This document shows, piece by piece, positions 55,542 through 64,000 of a stretch of DNA of 64,000 nucleotides. The notes below the pieces were generated by a model. That model saw only the letters and a program-made list of their open reading frames with translations. It searched no databases and was not told where the DNA came from. The DNA lies in the NCBI RefSeq assembly GCF_026011735.1, contig NZ_BRVN01000002.1:248001-312000 (forward strand), given 5' to 3'. Positions within the stretch are counted from its first letter, which is position 1; every line of letters starts with the position of its first letter. The stretch comes from Dietzia sp. NCCP-2495 (lineage in GTDB: Bacteria; Actinomycetota; Actinomycetes; Mycobacteriales; Mycobacteriaceae). The translations under genes were made by a program, and so were the position numbers.

Positions 55542-57443
55542 TCAGTCGCCCTTGCCGCTGACCCCGGCGTCGGCGAAGGTCGCCATCTCCGCGAGCACGG
55601 CGATCGCGGCCTTCACCGTCGGGAGGGCGGCGACGGCGCCACTGCCCTCGCCGAGACGCATGGAGTGCTCGAGCACCGGAGTCATCGACAGGTAGGACAG
55701 TGCGGCACTGTGCGCGGGCTCGGCACTGCGGTGCCCGGCGATCCACCACTGTCGTGCTCCCGGCGCGAGCGCTTCCGCCACCAGCGCGCCCGCGGTGACG
55801 ACCGAGCCGTCGAGGATGCACGGGGTCCTGCGGACCGCGGCCTGGGCGAGGAACCCGGCCATCGCGGCGAGGTCCGCGCCGGCGACCTTGCGCAGCATCG
55901 TCACGGGATCGCGCAGATCGCCGCGGGCGCGGAACATGGCGTCGCGGATCGCGGCGGTCTTGCGCATCCAGCCCTCGTCGTCGATCCCGGTCCCGCGGCC
56001 CACCAGTTCGACGGGCTCGTGGCCGGTGATCAGGCAGGTCAGTACCGTGGCCGGGGTGGTGTTCCCGATCCCCAGGTCGCCGGCGATCAGCATGTCGGCG
56101 CCGGCGTCGACCTCCTCGTCGGCGATCCGACGACCCGCCGCGATGGCGGCGCGGACCTCCTCCTCGGACAGGGCGTCCTCGCGGTCGATGGCGCCGGAGG
56201 ACCGGCGGACCTTGTGATCGGCGAGGCCACCGGGACGCTCGGCGGACATGGCGAGGTCGGCGACGCGGACGGTCGCGTCCGCCTGCCGGGCGAGGACCGA
56301 CACCGCCGCGCCTCCGGCGACGATGTTGTCCGCCATCTGCAGTGTGACCTCGACGGGGAACGCGGAAACACCGTGCCGGGCGATCCCGTGGTCACCGGCG
56401 AACACCACCACGCGGGCCCGCTCCAGCGGCTTCGGGGGGCAGACGCCCTGGCATGAGGAGATCCACGTGCCGAGCTCCTCCAGTCGACCCAGTGATCCGG
56501 CGGGCTTGGTGAGGATGGCCTGCCGCTCCCGGGCCTCGTCGGCAACAGTCGGCGACGGAGAGTGGATCGGCGGGAAACCGACCGGATCGTCGTAGTAGGA
56601 CACGTCGCGTAGCCCGGGAAAGTCGCCGGGCGGAGTGGATTCGGCGTACCCGGCGTCGACTGCTGCTGCGCCCGAGGAACTGTCGGAGCCCTCAGCGCGC
56701 GCAGTGCCCTCTGGGCTCTCGGAGTCACCGGCGTCACTGGCCGCGACCGCGGGGACCGCCTCGTGGGCCGGAGCCCGGGTGGATGCGGTGGCGGGCGTTG
56801 TCGTCGTCATCATCATCGCGGCACCCGACGCCGCGACAGCACCTGACGCTGCGGCGGCTCCCGAGGCTTCCGAGGCTCCGGCAGCCCCCACAGCCGCGGT
56901 GCCGGAGGGCACCGACGTGCCGGCGGTGAGGGGGAGCGCGCGCCCGGCGACGACCAACACCGCCGAGTCACACACCTCGGCGAGACGATGGTTGACGGTG
57001 CCGAGAACGTCGGCGAACACCCGACCGGCCAGCGTCTCGGACACCACGCCCAGCCCCACCTCGGGCGAGACCAGGACGACCGACCCGCTGTGGGCGGCGA
57101 CCGCCTCGATCAGCGCGTCCACCTCACCCTCGATGGCGAGGCCACCGTCGGTCCACCCGAGCGTCGCGTCCATCCGGCGCGTCACCCAACCACCGAGGTC
57201 ATCGACCAGCACCGTCGCCGACGGGTTCTCCGACAGGACCCGGGCGACCTCGTCCGTCTCCTCCGTCAGCCAGGAACCGGGCCGACGGTCCCGGTGCGCG
57301 GCGATGCGCGCGGACATCTCGTCGTCGCTCGCATCGACCCTGGCGGTCGCGACGTACACCACATCGCCGCCCGCACCCACGGCCAGGGACTCGGCATGGG
57401 CGGACTTACCTGAGCGGGTGCCGCCGAGGACGAGGTGGCGCAT
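55542..57443 (-). CDS. cobUT: CobU-CobT fusion: cobinamide kinase/guanylyltransferase and DMB phosphoribosyltransferase
   Basis: This 633-residue protein joins two enzymes of nucleotide-loop assembly. The CobU half (1-175) has the P-loop [13 protein letters not shown] and the guanylylation His in [15 protein letters not shown] low-complexity linker of Ala/Ser/Gly/Thr spans about 175-280. The CobT half (about 281-633) has [28 protein letters not shown] and [14 protein letters not shown], which holds the catalytic Glu. It is followed 6 nt later by cobS, so one operon encodes the whole nucleotide-loop pathway apart from CobD and the phosphatase. Confidence 0.93.
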   Translation of the reverse strand: MRHLVLGGTRSGKSAHAESLAVGAGGDVVYVATARVDASDDEMSARIAAHRDRRPGSWLTEETDEVARVLSENPSATVLVDDLGGWVTRRMDATLGWTDGGLAIEGEVDALIEAVAAHSGSVVLVSPEVGLGVVSETLAGRVFADVLGTVNHRLAEVCDSAVLVVAGRALPLTAGTSVPSGTAAVGAAGASEASGAAAASGAVAASGAAMMMTTTTPATASTRAPAHEAVPAVAASDAGDSESPEGTARAEGSDSSSGAAAVDAGYAESTPPGDFPGLRDVSYYDDPVGFPPIHSPSPTVADEARERQAILTKPAGSLGRLEELGTWISSCQGVCPPKPLERARVVVFAGDHGIARHGVSAFPVEVTLQMADNIVAGGAAVSVLARQADATVRVADLAMSAERPGGLADHKVRRSSGAIDREDALSEEEVRAAIAAGRRIADEEVDAGADMLIAGDLGIGNTTPATVLTCLITGHEPVELVGRGTGIDDEGWMRKTAAIRDAMFRARGDLRDPVTMLRKVAGADLAAMAGFLAQAAVRRTPCILDGSVVTAGALVAEALAPGARQWWIAGHRSAEPAHSAALSYLSMTPVLEHSMRLGEGSGAVAALPTVKAAIAVLAEMATFADAGVSGKGD

Positions 57444-57502
57444 GGAGGATCGGCCCTTCGTGAGAAGCGTCGTGGATCAGGTCAGTGGGGGAGGTACAGT
57501 GC

Positions 57503-58192
57503 TCAGATGGCGTCGCCCGGACGGACACGCGGCTTGGGAGTCCGGAGCATGCGGGGCTGCGTGGCACGCATGACCGCGTACCAGCCCATACCGAAGCCTG
57601 TGTCCTCGGTGTCGGGGAAGCGCTCCCGGACCGCCGCGTTGACGGTGCGGCCGAGGAGGATCCCGTCGATGATCACCACCGCGATGAGCACCAGGAACAG
57701 GGTCTGGCTGTACATCATCAGCGTCGGATCCGGGATGAGCTGGAAGATGATCACGAACAGCGCGAGCGGCATGAAGAAGTTGATGAGACGACGGTGGGTG
57801 TCCACCCAGTCGCGCGCGAAACGGCGGACCTCGCCCCGGTCGCGGGAGAGGACGTACCGGTCGTCGCCCTCCATCATGAGTTGACGGCGCTCCTCGCGGG
57901 CGGCACGCTCCGCGGCCCGGTTGGCCTTGCGCTCCTCCTTGGACATGCTGGCCTCGGCCGCCTTGCGGCGCTCCCGGGCCTCCTTGCGCGTGACCGGCGC
58001 GGTGACCGGGCCCTGGCGCAAACCGCGGGCACGCTCCTGGTCCCGCCGCTTCGGCGTGGGCTTGCCCTTGCCGGCAGGCTTTCTCGGGTCGACGACCTCC
58101 GCCTCGGGGGTCTCCGGCTCGGGCCGGGCCTCGGGTGTGGGAGAACCCTGCTGGTTCTCGTCGTCTCTGGAGCCGAATGCGCGCAACTTCAC
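57503..58192 (-). CDS. DUF3043 membrane protein
   Basis: This 229-residue protein has a long charged N-terminus (Glu/Pro then Lys/Arg-rich coiled coil, KEERKANRAAERAAREERR) and two membrane helices near residues 140-185 (FFMPLALFVIIFQL and LFLVLIAVVIIDGILL). The basic tail ends in KPRVRPGDAI. The family is actinobacterial with unknown function. I chose the GTG at 58192 because TAGCCT (58200-58205) ends 7 nt upstream, as for leaderless genes. The longer open frame crosses the divergent erpA-like gene. Confidence 0.83.
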   Translation of the reverse strand: MKLRAFGSRDDENQQGSPTPEARPEPETPEAEVVDPRKPAGKGKPTPKRRDQERARGLRQGPVTAPVTRKEARERRKAAEASMSKEERKANRAAERAAREERRQLMMEGDDRYVLSRDRGEVRRFARDWVDTHRRLINFFMPLALFVIIFQLIPDPTLMMYSQTLFLVLIAVVIIDGILLGRTVNAAVRERFPDTEDTGFGMGWYAVMRATQPRMLRTPKPRVRPGDAI

Positions 58193-58357
58193 ACAGTCAA
58201 GGCTAGGCGATCGGATGCGAGGCCGGACATTCACCCATGCGTGATAGGAGGCGTATCGTGGGCGAGGGAACGGGCGCCCGGGAATAGAAGGCTCCCGGTA
58301 GGGCGTTGCACCATGCACGACGTCCCCGAATCCTCTCGGACCGCAAGGAGAACCGAC

Positions 58358-59748
<1,391 letters not shown>

Positions 59749-59863
59749 TGCCTGGCTGATGCTCGCGGTGTAGTCGCGTCCGAGGTGTAGGCGCCGGGCC
59801 GCCTGCCGCCTCCTGCGAGCCGTCGGCGGCCGCCTCTCACCCGGCGAGCGCCTTTTAGTAGTG

Positions 59864-59927
59864 AGCCGTCACTCCGGTACGGTTTGGCGAATTCCGACCT
59901 GGGGGAATGCTGACCGGAGTGACGGCT
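59864..59927. terminator. Long-loop inverted repeat between adoK and asnB
   Basis: A perfect 15-bp inverted repeat (59864-59878 with 59913-59927) is separated by 34 nt. It lies in the 252-bp gap between two convergent genes, so a bidirectional terminator is likely. The rest of the gap (59749-60000) shows no gene. Confidence 0.55.
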
Positions 59928-60000
59928 GACGGTTCGCACGGGGGATTCGGCCAGCTAGCGTGGGGCTCGACCGGCAGAGTCGCGCGGGACTCGACGCCGG

Positions 60001-61926
60001 TTAGAGCCGGACCGGGTAGTCGCGCTGCTCGATGTCCGGCACGATCCGGCCCTCGACGAAGATGCCGTGCCAGATCATGAAGCAGAGCATCGTCCAGATT
60101 CGGCGGCTGTGGTCGGAGACGCCGTCGCGGTGCTCGTCGAGCATCCGCAGCACGGCGGCCTTGTCGACGTACTCGTCGGTCCCGGAGGCCATCACGTGCT
60201 CGCGGGCCCAGTCGTGCAGCTCCGGACCGGCCAGCCAGTGGCGGGTCGGCACGGGGAAGCCGAGCTTGCGCCGGTGCAGGACGTGCGCAGGGACGATCCG
60301 CTCGAGTGCCTTGCGGAGCGCGTACTTGGTGGTGCCGTGGGCGACCTTCTCGGTGTGCGGCAGGCGGGAGGCCACCTCGTATACCTCTCGGTCGAGGAAC
60401 GGCACCCGGAGTTCGAGCGAGTTGGCCATGGTGACCTTGTCGGCCTTGACGAGGATGTCGCCGCGCAGCCACGTGAAAAGGTCGAGGTGCTGCATCCGCG
60501 CGACCGGGTCCCAGCCCCGCGAGCGCTCGTAGATCGGGGCGGTCACGTCCTGGTGCCCCCACTCGGGGCGGTACTCGCGCAGGACGGAGCGGACCTGGTC
60601 CTCGGAGAACGACCGCGCGTTGCCGTAGTAGCGGTCCTCGAGGCTCATCGAGCCGCGGTGCAGGAGGCCCTTGCCGCGGGTGCCCTCGGGGATCTTGGTG
60701 CTGGCCCGGCCGAGCGCGCGGCGCAGGCCGCCGGGGATCTTCTCGAACGGCGCGAGGGAGAGCGGTTCCTTGTAGATGGTGTAGCCGCCGAACAGTTCGT
60801 CGGCGCCCTCGCCGGACAGGACCACCTTGACGTGCTTGCGTGCCTCGCGGGCGACGAAGTAGAGGGGGACCAGGGCCGGGTCGGCGACGGGCTCGTCGAG
60901 ATACCAGATGATCTCGGGGATCGCGGCGGCGAACTCTTCGGGGGAGACCACCTTGACGATGTGTTCCACGCCGATGGCCGCGGCGGACTCGGCGGCCACG
61001 TCGATCTCCGAGTAGCCCTCGCGCTCGAACCCGGTGGTGAAGGTCAGCAGGTTCTCGTTGTGCCGGCGCGCGAGTGCGGCAATGGCGGTCGAGTCGATGC
61101 CGCCGGAGAGGAACGAGCCGACGGTGACGTCGGCGCGCATGTGCTTGGCGACCGAGTCCTCGAGGGCGGCGGCGACCTCGTCGTAGCGGCGCTCGGCGTC
61201 GCCGTCGGCGACGGGCACGACGGGGAAGGTGGGTTCGAAGTACCGCTCGATGACGGGCGCGGCGCCCGGGGTGAGGGTCGCGTGGCAGCCCGACTCCAGG
61301 CGCCTCACGCCGCGCGTGAGGGACTCGTCTTCCGGGACGTACTGGAGGGTGACGTAGTGCTGCAGGGCGCGGGTGTCGAGGGAGGTGTCGACGACGACGA
61401 GGTCGAGCAGTTCGCTCACGGACTTCTTCTCGCTGGCGAAGACCGTCCCGTGCTCACCGGTCGCGATGTACAGCGGCTTGATGCCGAACGGGTCACGCGC
61501 CACGAAGAGGGAGCGCTCGACGGTGTCCCAGATGGCGAACGCGAACATCCCGCGGAGCCGGCGGACCGCGGCGGGGCCCCAGTGGTGGAAGGCCACCACG
61601 ATCGGTTCTCCGTCGCCCTCGGTGCGGAACGTCGCGCCGTGCTCGTTCTCGAGCTCCGTCCGGAGTTCGAGGTAGTTGTAGATCTCGCCGTTGAAGACGA
61701 GTGCGTAGCGATCCGGCTGTTCCGGCGGCCCCCAGCGCAGGGGCTGGTGTGAATGGCTGATGTCGATGATCGACAGGCGGTTGAACCCGAACGCGACGTC
61801 GTCGTCGGCCCAGGTGCCGACCTCGTCGGGGCCCCGGTGGCGCTGGCAGCCCATCGCGTCGAGCACCCGTTGTTCGTGGGTGCGGGCGGAGCCGTCGGGG
61901 GTCAGCAGACCTAGTAGGCCACACAT
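60001..61926 (-). CDS. asnB: Asparagine synthetase, glutamine-hydrolysing
   Basis: AsnB transfers glutamine nitrogen to aspartate; the Corynebacterium homologue LtsA amidates cell-wall diaminopimelate. The 641 residues begin MCGLLGLL (the Cys2 nucleophile of the class II glutaminase). The glutaminase domain includes NRLSIIDISHSHQP, and the synthetase domain has the ATP P-loop SGGIDSTAIAAL near residue 266 and SGEGADELFGGY. The start at 61926 is fixed by the N-terminal Cys. It is divergent from ctaC across 229 bp, in which I see only the ctaC -10 box TACTCT (62101-62106). Confidence 0.94.
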   Translation of the reverse strand: MCGLLGLLTPDGSARTHEQRVLDAMGCQRHRGPDEVGTWADDDVAFGFNRLSIIDISHSHQPLRWGPPEQPDRYALVFNGEIYNYLELRTELENEHGATFRTEGDGEPIVVAFHHWGPAAVRRLRGMFAFAIWDTVERSLFVARDPFGIKPLYIATGEHGTVFASEKKSVSELLDLVVVDTSLDTRALQHYVTLQYVPEDESLTRGVRRLESGCHATLTPGAAPVIERYFEPTFPVVPVADGDAERRYDEVAAALEDSVAKHMRADVTVGSFLSGGIDSTAIAALARRHNENLLTFTTGFEREGYSEIDVAAESAAAIGVEHIVKVVSPEEFAAAIPEIIWYLDEPVADPALVPLYFVAREARKHVKVVLSGEGADELFGGYTIYKEPLSLAPFEKIPGGLRRALGRASTKIPEGTRGKGLLHRGSMSLEDRYYGNARSFSEDQVRSVLREYRPEWGHQDVTAPIYERSRGWDPVARMQHLDLFTWLRGDILVKADKVTMANSLELRVPFLDREVYEVASRLPHTEKVAHGTTKYALRKALERIVPAHVLHRRKLGFPVPTRHWLAGPELHDWAREHVMASGTDEYVDKAAVLRMLDEHRDGVSDHSRRIWTMLCFMIWHGIFVEGRIVPDIEQRDYPVRL

Positions 61927-62155
61927 ACGTCGGGTACCTCGTCGATCGTCGGTCGGTCAGGGTGTCACGGACCAACTTGCGCGCCTCGCGACGGGTTCGA
62001 ATACTACTGGTCCGTGCGTTCCACGCGGTTCCGGCAGACGGCGCGGGGGCGCATCGGGTGAATTGCCGGACCCGCGGCTTCCAATCTGAGAGCCGTGGTC
62101 TACTCTTCTAAGGTGTCCCGGCCATGTGGTCGGAGCCGCTGATCAGGAAGGCGTG

Positions 62156-63277
62156 ATGGTGGAACAGCGTGCAGGGCGTCGTCGGACGCGCAGGGCAACA
62201 CTGGCGATGTCGCTCGCCACATTGGGCTTGCTGTTGTCCGGTTGTAGCCTCCAGACCGACAACAAGTGGTGGAACCAGACGATCAACTTCGGTTTCCCCA
62301 CCGGGATCACCCCGGAGGGCACGGCGATCCGTGAGTTCTGGACCGGAACCGCCATCACGTCGCTGATCGTCGGCTTCTTCGTGTGGGGCCTCATCTTCTG
62401 GACGATGGCGTTCCATCGCAAGAAGAAGAACGACAATGGTGAGTTCCCGCGGCAGACCGCGTACAACGTGCCGCTCGAGTTGATCTACACGGCCGTTCCG
62501 TTCGTGATCATCTCGGTCCTCTTCTACTTCACGGTCATCACCCAGAACAAGGTGCTCGACCTCAAGCCGGAGGACGAGGTCGACGTGCGTGTCGACGTCA
62601 CCGCGTTCCAGTGGAACTGGAAGTTCGGCTACAACAAGGTCCAGGTCAACGACCGGATGTACATCGAGGACGGCACCAACGAGGAGGCGACCCGCCAGGC
62701 CGAGGAGGCCGGCGTGCTCTCCGACGAGGAGCGCGCGGCCCGCGGTCAGGAGGGCAAGCCCGCCGCCGGTGGTCCGATCCACGGTCGTCTCGCGGAGGAC
62801 AAGTCCTACCTGCACTACAACACGATGGAGACCGTCGGTACCTCTGAAGAGGTCCCGGTCCTGGTTCTGCCGACTAACAGCCGTATCGAGTTCCGTCTCG
62901 CCTCCGCTGACGTCATCCACTCGTTCTGGATCCCCGAGTTCATCTTCAAGCGGGACGTCATGCCGCAGCCCGGCCGCAACCAGCAGCTGAGCATGTTCCA
63001 GATCGAGGAGATCGAGCGCGAGGGCGCGTTCGTCGGCCGGTGCGCCGAGATGTGCGGCGTCTACCACGCGATGATGAACTTCGAGCTCCGTGCGGTCTCG
63101 CCGGAGGACTTCGAGCGGTACATCCAGTTCCGTCAGGACAACCCGACGGCCAGCAACGCCGAGGCGCTGCAGGAGATCGGCCAGGCGCCGTACGCCACGT
63201 CCACGTCGCCGTTCAAGACGGGTCGAAGCGATACGCGTGACCAGAACAACATCATCGAGACCGCGTCGGGCAACTGA
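62156..63277 (+). CDS. ctaC: Cytochrome c oxidase subunit II
   Basis: CtaC accepts electrons from cytochrome c through its CuA centre. The 373 residues have a signal peptide with lipobox LLSGC, two membrane helices (about 60-85 and 105-130), and an extracytoplasmic domain with VTAFQWNWKFGY. The CuA ligands are complete: VIHSFWIPEF (His) and GRCAEMCGVYHAMM (two Cys, Glu, His, Met). A charged insert (about 170-225) lies within the cupredoxin domain, as in other actinobacteria. GGAAGG precedes the ATG at 62156; a GTG directly before it is an alternative. ctaF follows 37 nt later. Confidence 0.95.
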   Translation: MVEQRAGRRRTRRATLAMSLATLGLLLSGCSLQTDNKWWNQTINFGFPTGITPEGTAIREFWTGTAITSLIVGFFVWGLIFWTMAFHRKKKNDNGEFPRQTAYNVPLELIYTAVPFVIISVLFYFTVITQNKVLDLKPEDEVDVRVDVTAFQWNWKFGYNKVQVNDRMYIEDGTNEEATRQAEEAGVLSDEERAARGQEGKPAAGGPIHGRLAEDKSYLHYNTMETVGTSEEVPVLVLPTNSRIEFRLASADVIHSFWIPEFIFKRDVMPQPGRNQQLSMFQIEEIEREGAFVGRCAEMCGVYHAMMNFELRAVSPEDFERYIQFRQDNPTASNAEALQEIGQAPYATSTSPFKTGRSDTRDQNNIIETASGN

Positions 63278-63314
63278 CGTCTCTCCCGGTATCACGCGAA
63301 GGACTCCATAAGCG

Positions 63315-63731
63315 ATGAACGCAACAGTAAGAATGTTCGACGGACTGGTCATCTTCCTGGCCATCATGGGTGTCGGATACGCTTTCCTCACCGGTAACTC
63401 CCGGACCGGCGTCGAGTGGGTCGGCACCACCTGCTTCATCCTCTCGGCGGGCCTCTGCCTGCTGGTCGGCGGCTACCTGCGCTTCGTGAATCGTCGGATC
63501 AGCACGCTTCCCGAGGACTACGAGGAGGCCGAGGTCTCTGACGGCGCCGGCGAGCTGGGCTTCTTCAGCCCGCACAGCCTCTGGCCGCTGCTCATGGCAT
63601 TCTCGATCTTCCTCATCGGTTTCGGTGCGGCGTTCTGGAACTGGTGGGTGCTCATCGGCGCGGCCACGTTCCTGATCATCACCACCTGTGGTCTGGTCTT
63701 CGAGTACCACTGGGGTCGCGAGAAGCACTGA
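63315..63731 (+). CDS. ctaF: Cytochrome c oxidase subunit IV, actinobacterial
   Basis: This 138-residue small subunit of the aa3 oxidase has four hydrophobic helices: two near the N-terminus (MFDGLVIFLAIMGVGYAFL and TTCFILSAGLCLLVGGYL) and two near 90-130. A loop RRISTLPEDYEEAEVSDGAGELGFF lies between. It follows ctaC in the same operon as in mycobacteria and corynebacteria. A hairpin lies 25 nt after the stop. Confidence 0.93.
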   Translation: MNATVRMFDGLVIFLAIMGVGYAFLTGNSRTGVEWVGTTCFILSAGLCLLVGGYLRFVNRRISTLPEDYEEAEVSDGAGELGFFSPHSLWPLLMAFSIFLIGFGAAFWNWWVLIGAATFLIITTCGLVFEYHWGREKH

Positions 63732-63756
63732 CGCGCTCCGACACCTGCAGCTTCCC

Positions 63757-63792
63757 GAGAACCCCCGCCGCCCACCGCGCCGGGGGTTTCTC
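63757..63792 (+). terminator. Terminator of ctaCF
   Basis: GAGAACCCCCG (63757-63767) pairs with CGGGGGTTTCTC (63781-63792), with one extra T in the right arm and a 13-nt loop. Confidence 0.72.
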
Positions 63793-63897
63793 GCATCACC
63801 AGACTGCGGGGGTTATCGCATCGCCGGACCAGGGACGGGGGAGATGCTGGAGAACCCTCTTGTCCGATGCGGGGATCGCCACTGCCCGGGCGAACGA

Positions 63898-63933
63898 CGG
63901 GGCCCCGCCTGCAGTGGTGCAGGCGGGGCCCCG
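63898..63933. terminator. Strong hairpin before the right window edge
   Basis: A perfect 16-bp stem (63898-63913 with 63918-63933) with loop GTGG lies between ctaF and a leftward gene entering from the edge. Confidence 0.82.
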
Positions 63934-63966
63934 AGCTGGCCGGTGCGCTACCGGCGGCTGACGGAC

Positions 63967-64000
63967 CTACAGGCCCATGTCCTTGGCGATGATGGACTTC
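63967..64000 (-). CDS. C-terminal end of a leftward gene (partial)
   Basis: On the minus strand ten codons reading KSIIAKDMGL end in TAG at 63967-63969, 33 nt beyond a strong hairpin. The convergent layout and the hairpin suggest a real gene entering from the right. Too little is present to name it. Confidence 0.4.
   Translation of the reverse strand, partial: KSIIAKDMGL

Overview
The window is a GC-rich (about 70%) stretch of actinobacterial core chromosome. Its gene order closely follows the Mycobacterium tuberculosis regions I remember as Rv2200c-Rv2247 and dnaG/Rv2345: accD6-acpM-fabD-mabR-aceE, cobD-SURF1-ptpA-ptkA-cobC, panB-glnA2-glnE-glnA1, lipA-lipB-dlaT, pepB-gcvT-ilvE-cobS-cobT and adoK-asnB-ctaC-ctaF. 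The mycolate-type FAS-II block and a meso-diaminopimelate dehydrogenase point to a mycolic-acid actinobacterium (Mycobacteriales). Dietzia is my best guess, from memory only. I see no insertion sequence, integrase, phage gene or CRISPR array, and no segment whose composition looks foreign.

Layout. 1-4.6 kb: end of a putative serine hydrolase gene, a TPM-domain membrane protein divergent from dnaG, and tRNA-Asn. 4.7-12.7 kb is the most accessory part: a lipoprotein, ddh, two esterases, a CAU-anticodon tRNA, an ABC exporter and a beta-lactamase-fold hydrolase. 13-21.6 kb: DUF3145, then the leftward aceE-mabR-fabD-acpP-accD6 block linking pyruvate dehydrogenase to FAS-II and malonyl-CoA supply, then DUF3052. 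21.7-29.6 kb: tRNA-Val, cobD, SURF1, the ptpA/ptkA-like pair, a cobC-like aminotransferase, Nif3, a zinc-ribbon coiled-coil protein, a histidine phosphatase and rnpB. 29.7-36.3 kb: a SPOR-like small protein, a CYTH/CHAD protein, a Baeyer-Villiger monooxygenase plus SDR pair, and pip-panB. 36.5-45 kb: nitrogen assimilation (glnA2, glnE, glnA1 with a GlnR-like box). 45-50 kb: lipoate synthesis and transfer plus a three-lipoyl-domain E2. 50-58.2 kb: pepA, gcvT, ilvE, cobS and a cobU-cobT fusion. 58.3-64 kb: erpA-like protein, adenosine kinase, asnB, and cytochrome c oxidase ctaC/ctaF.

How the genes fit together. AceE and the E2 are two parts of one dehydrogenase complex, and LipA/LipB make the E2 cofactor. 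The E1 gene is translationally coupled (GTGA overlap) to the regulator of fatty-acid elongation. GlnE adenylylates glutamine synthetase. CobD, CobS, CobU-CobT and the cobC-like genes all belong to late cobalamin synthesis. SURF1 assists assembly of the oxidase whose subunits are at the right end.

I found no clearly undescribed multi-gene system. The best leads are: a DnaG with three of four zinc ligands replaced; a FAS-II block with no ketosynthase gene; a stand-alone phosphatase where relatives carry an RNase H fusion; a cobU-cobT fusion; a triplicated 24-bp translation-start module ahead of a monooxygenase; clear MabR-like and GlnR-like operators; and about ten genes whose -10 box sits 6-8 nt before the start codon, as in leaderless mRNAs.
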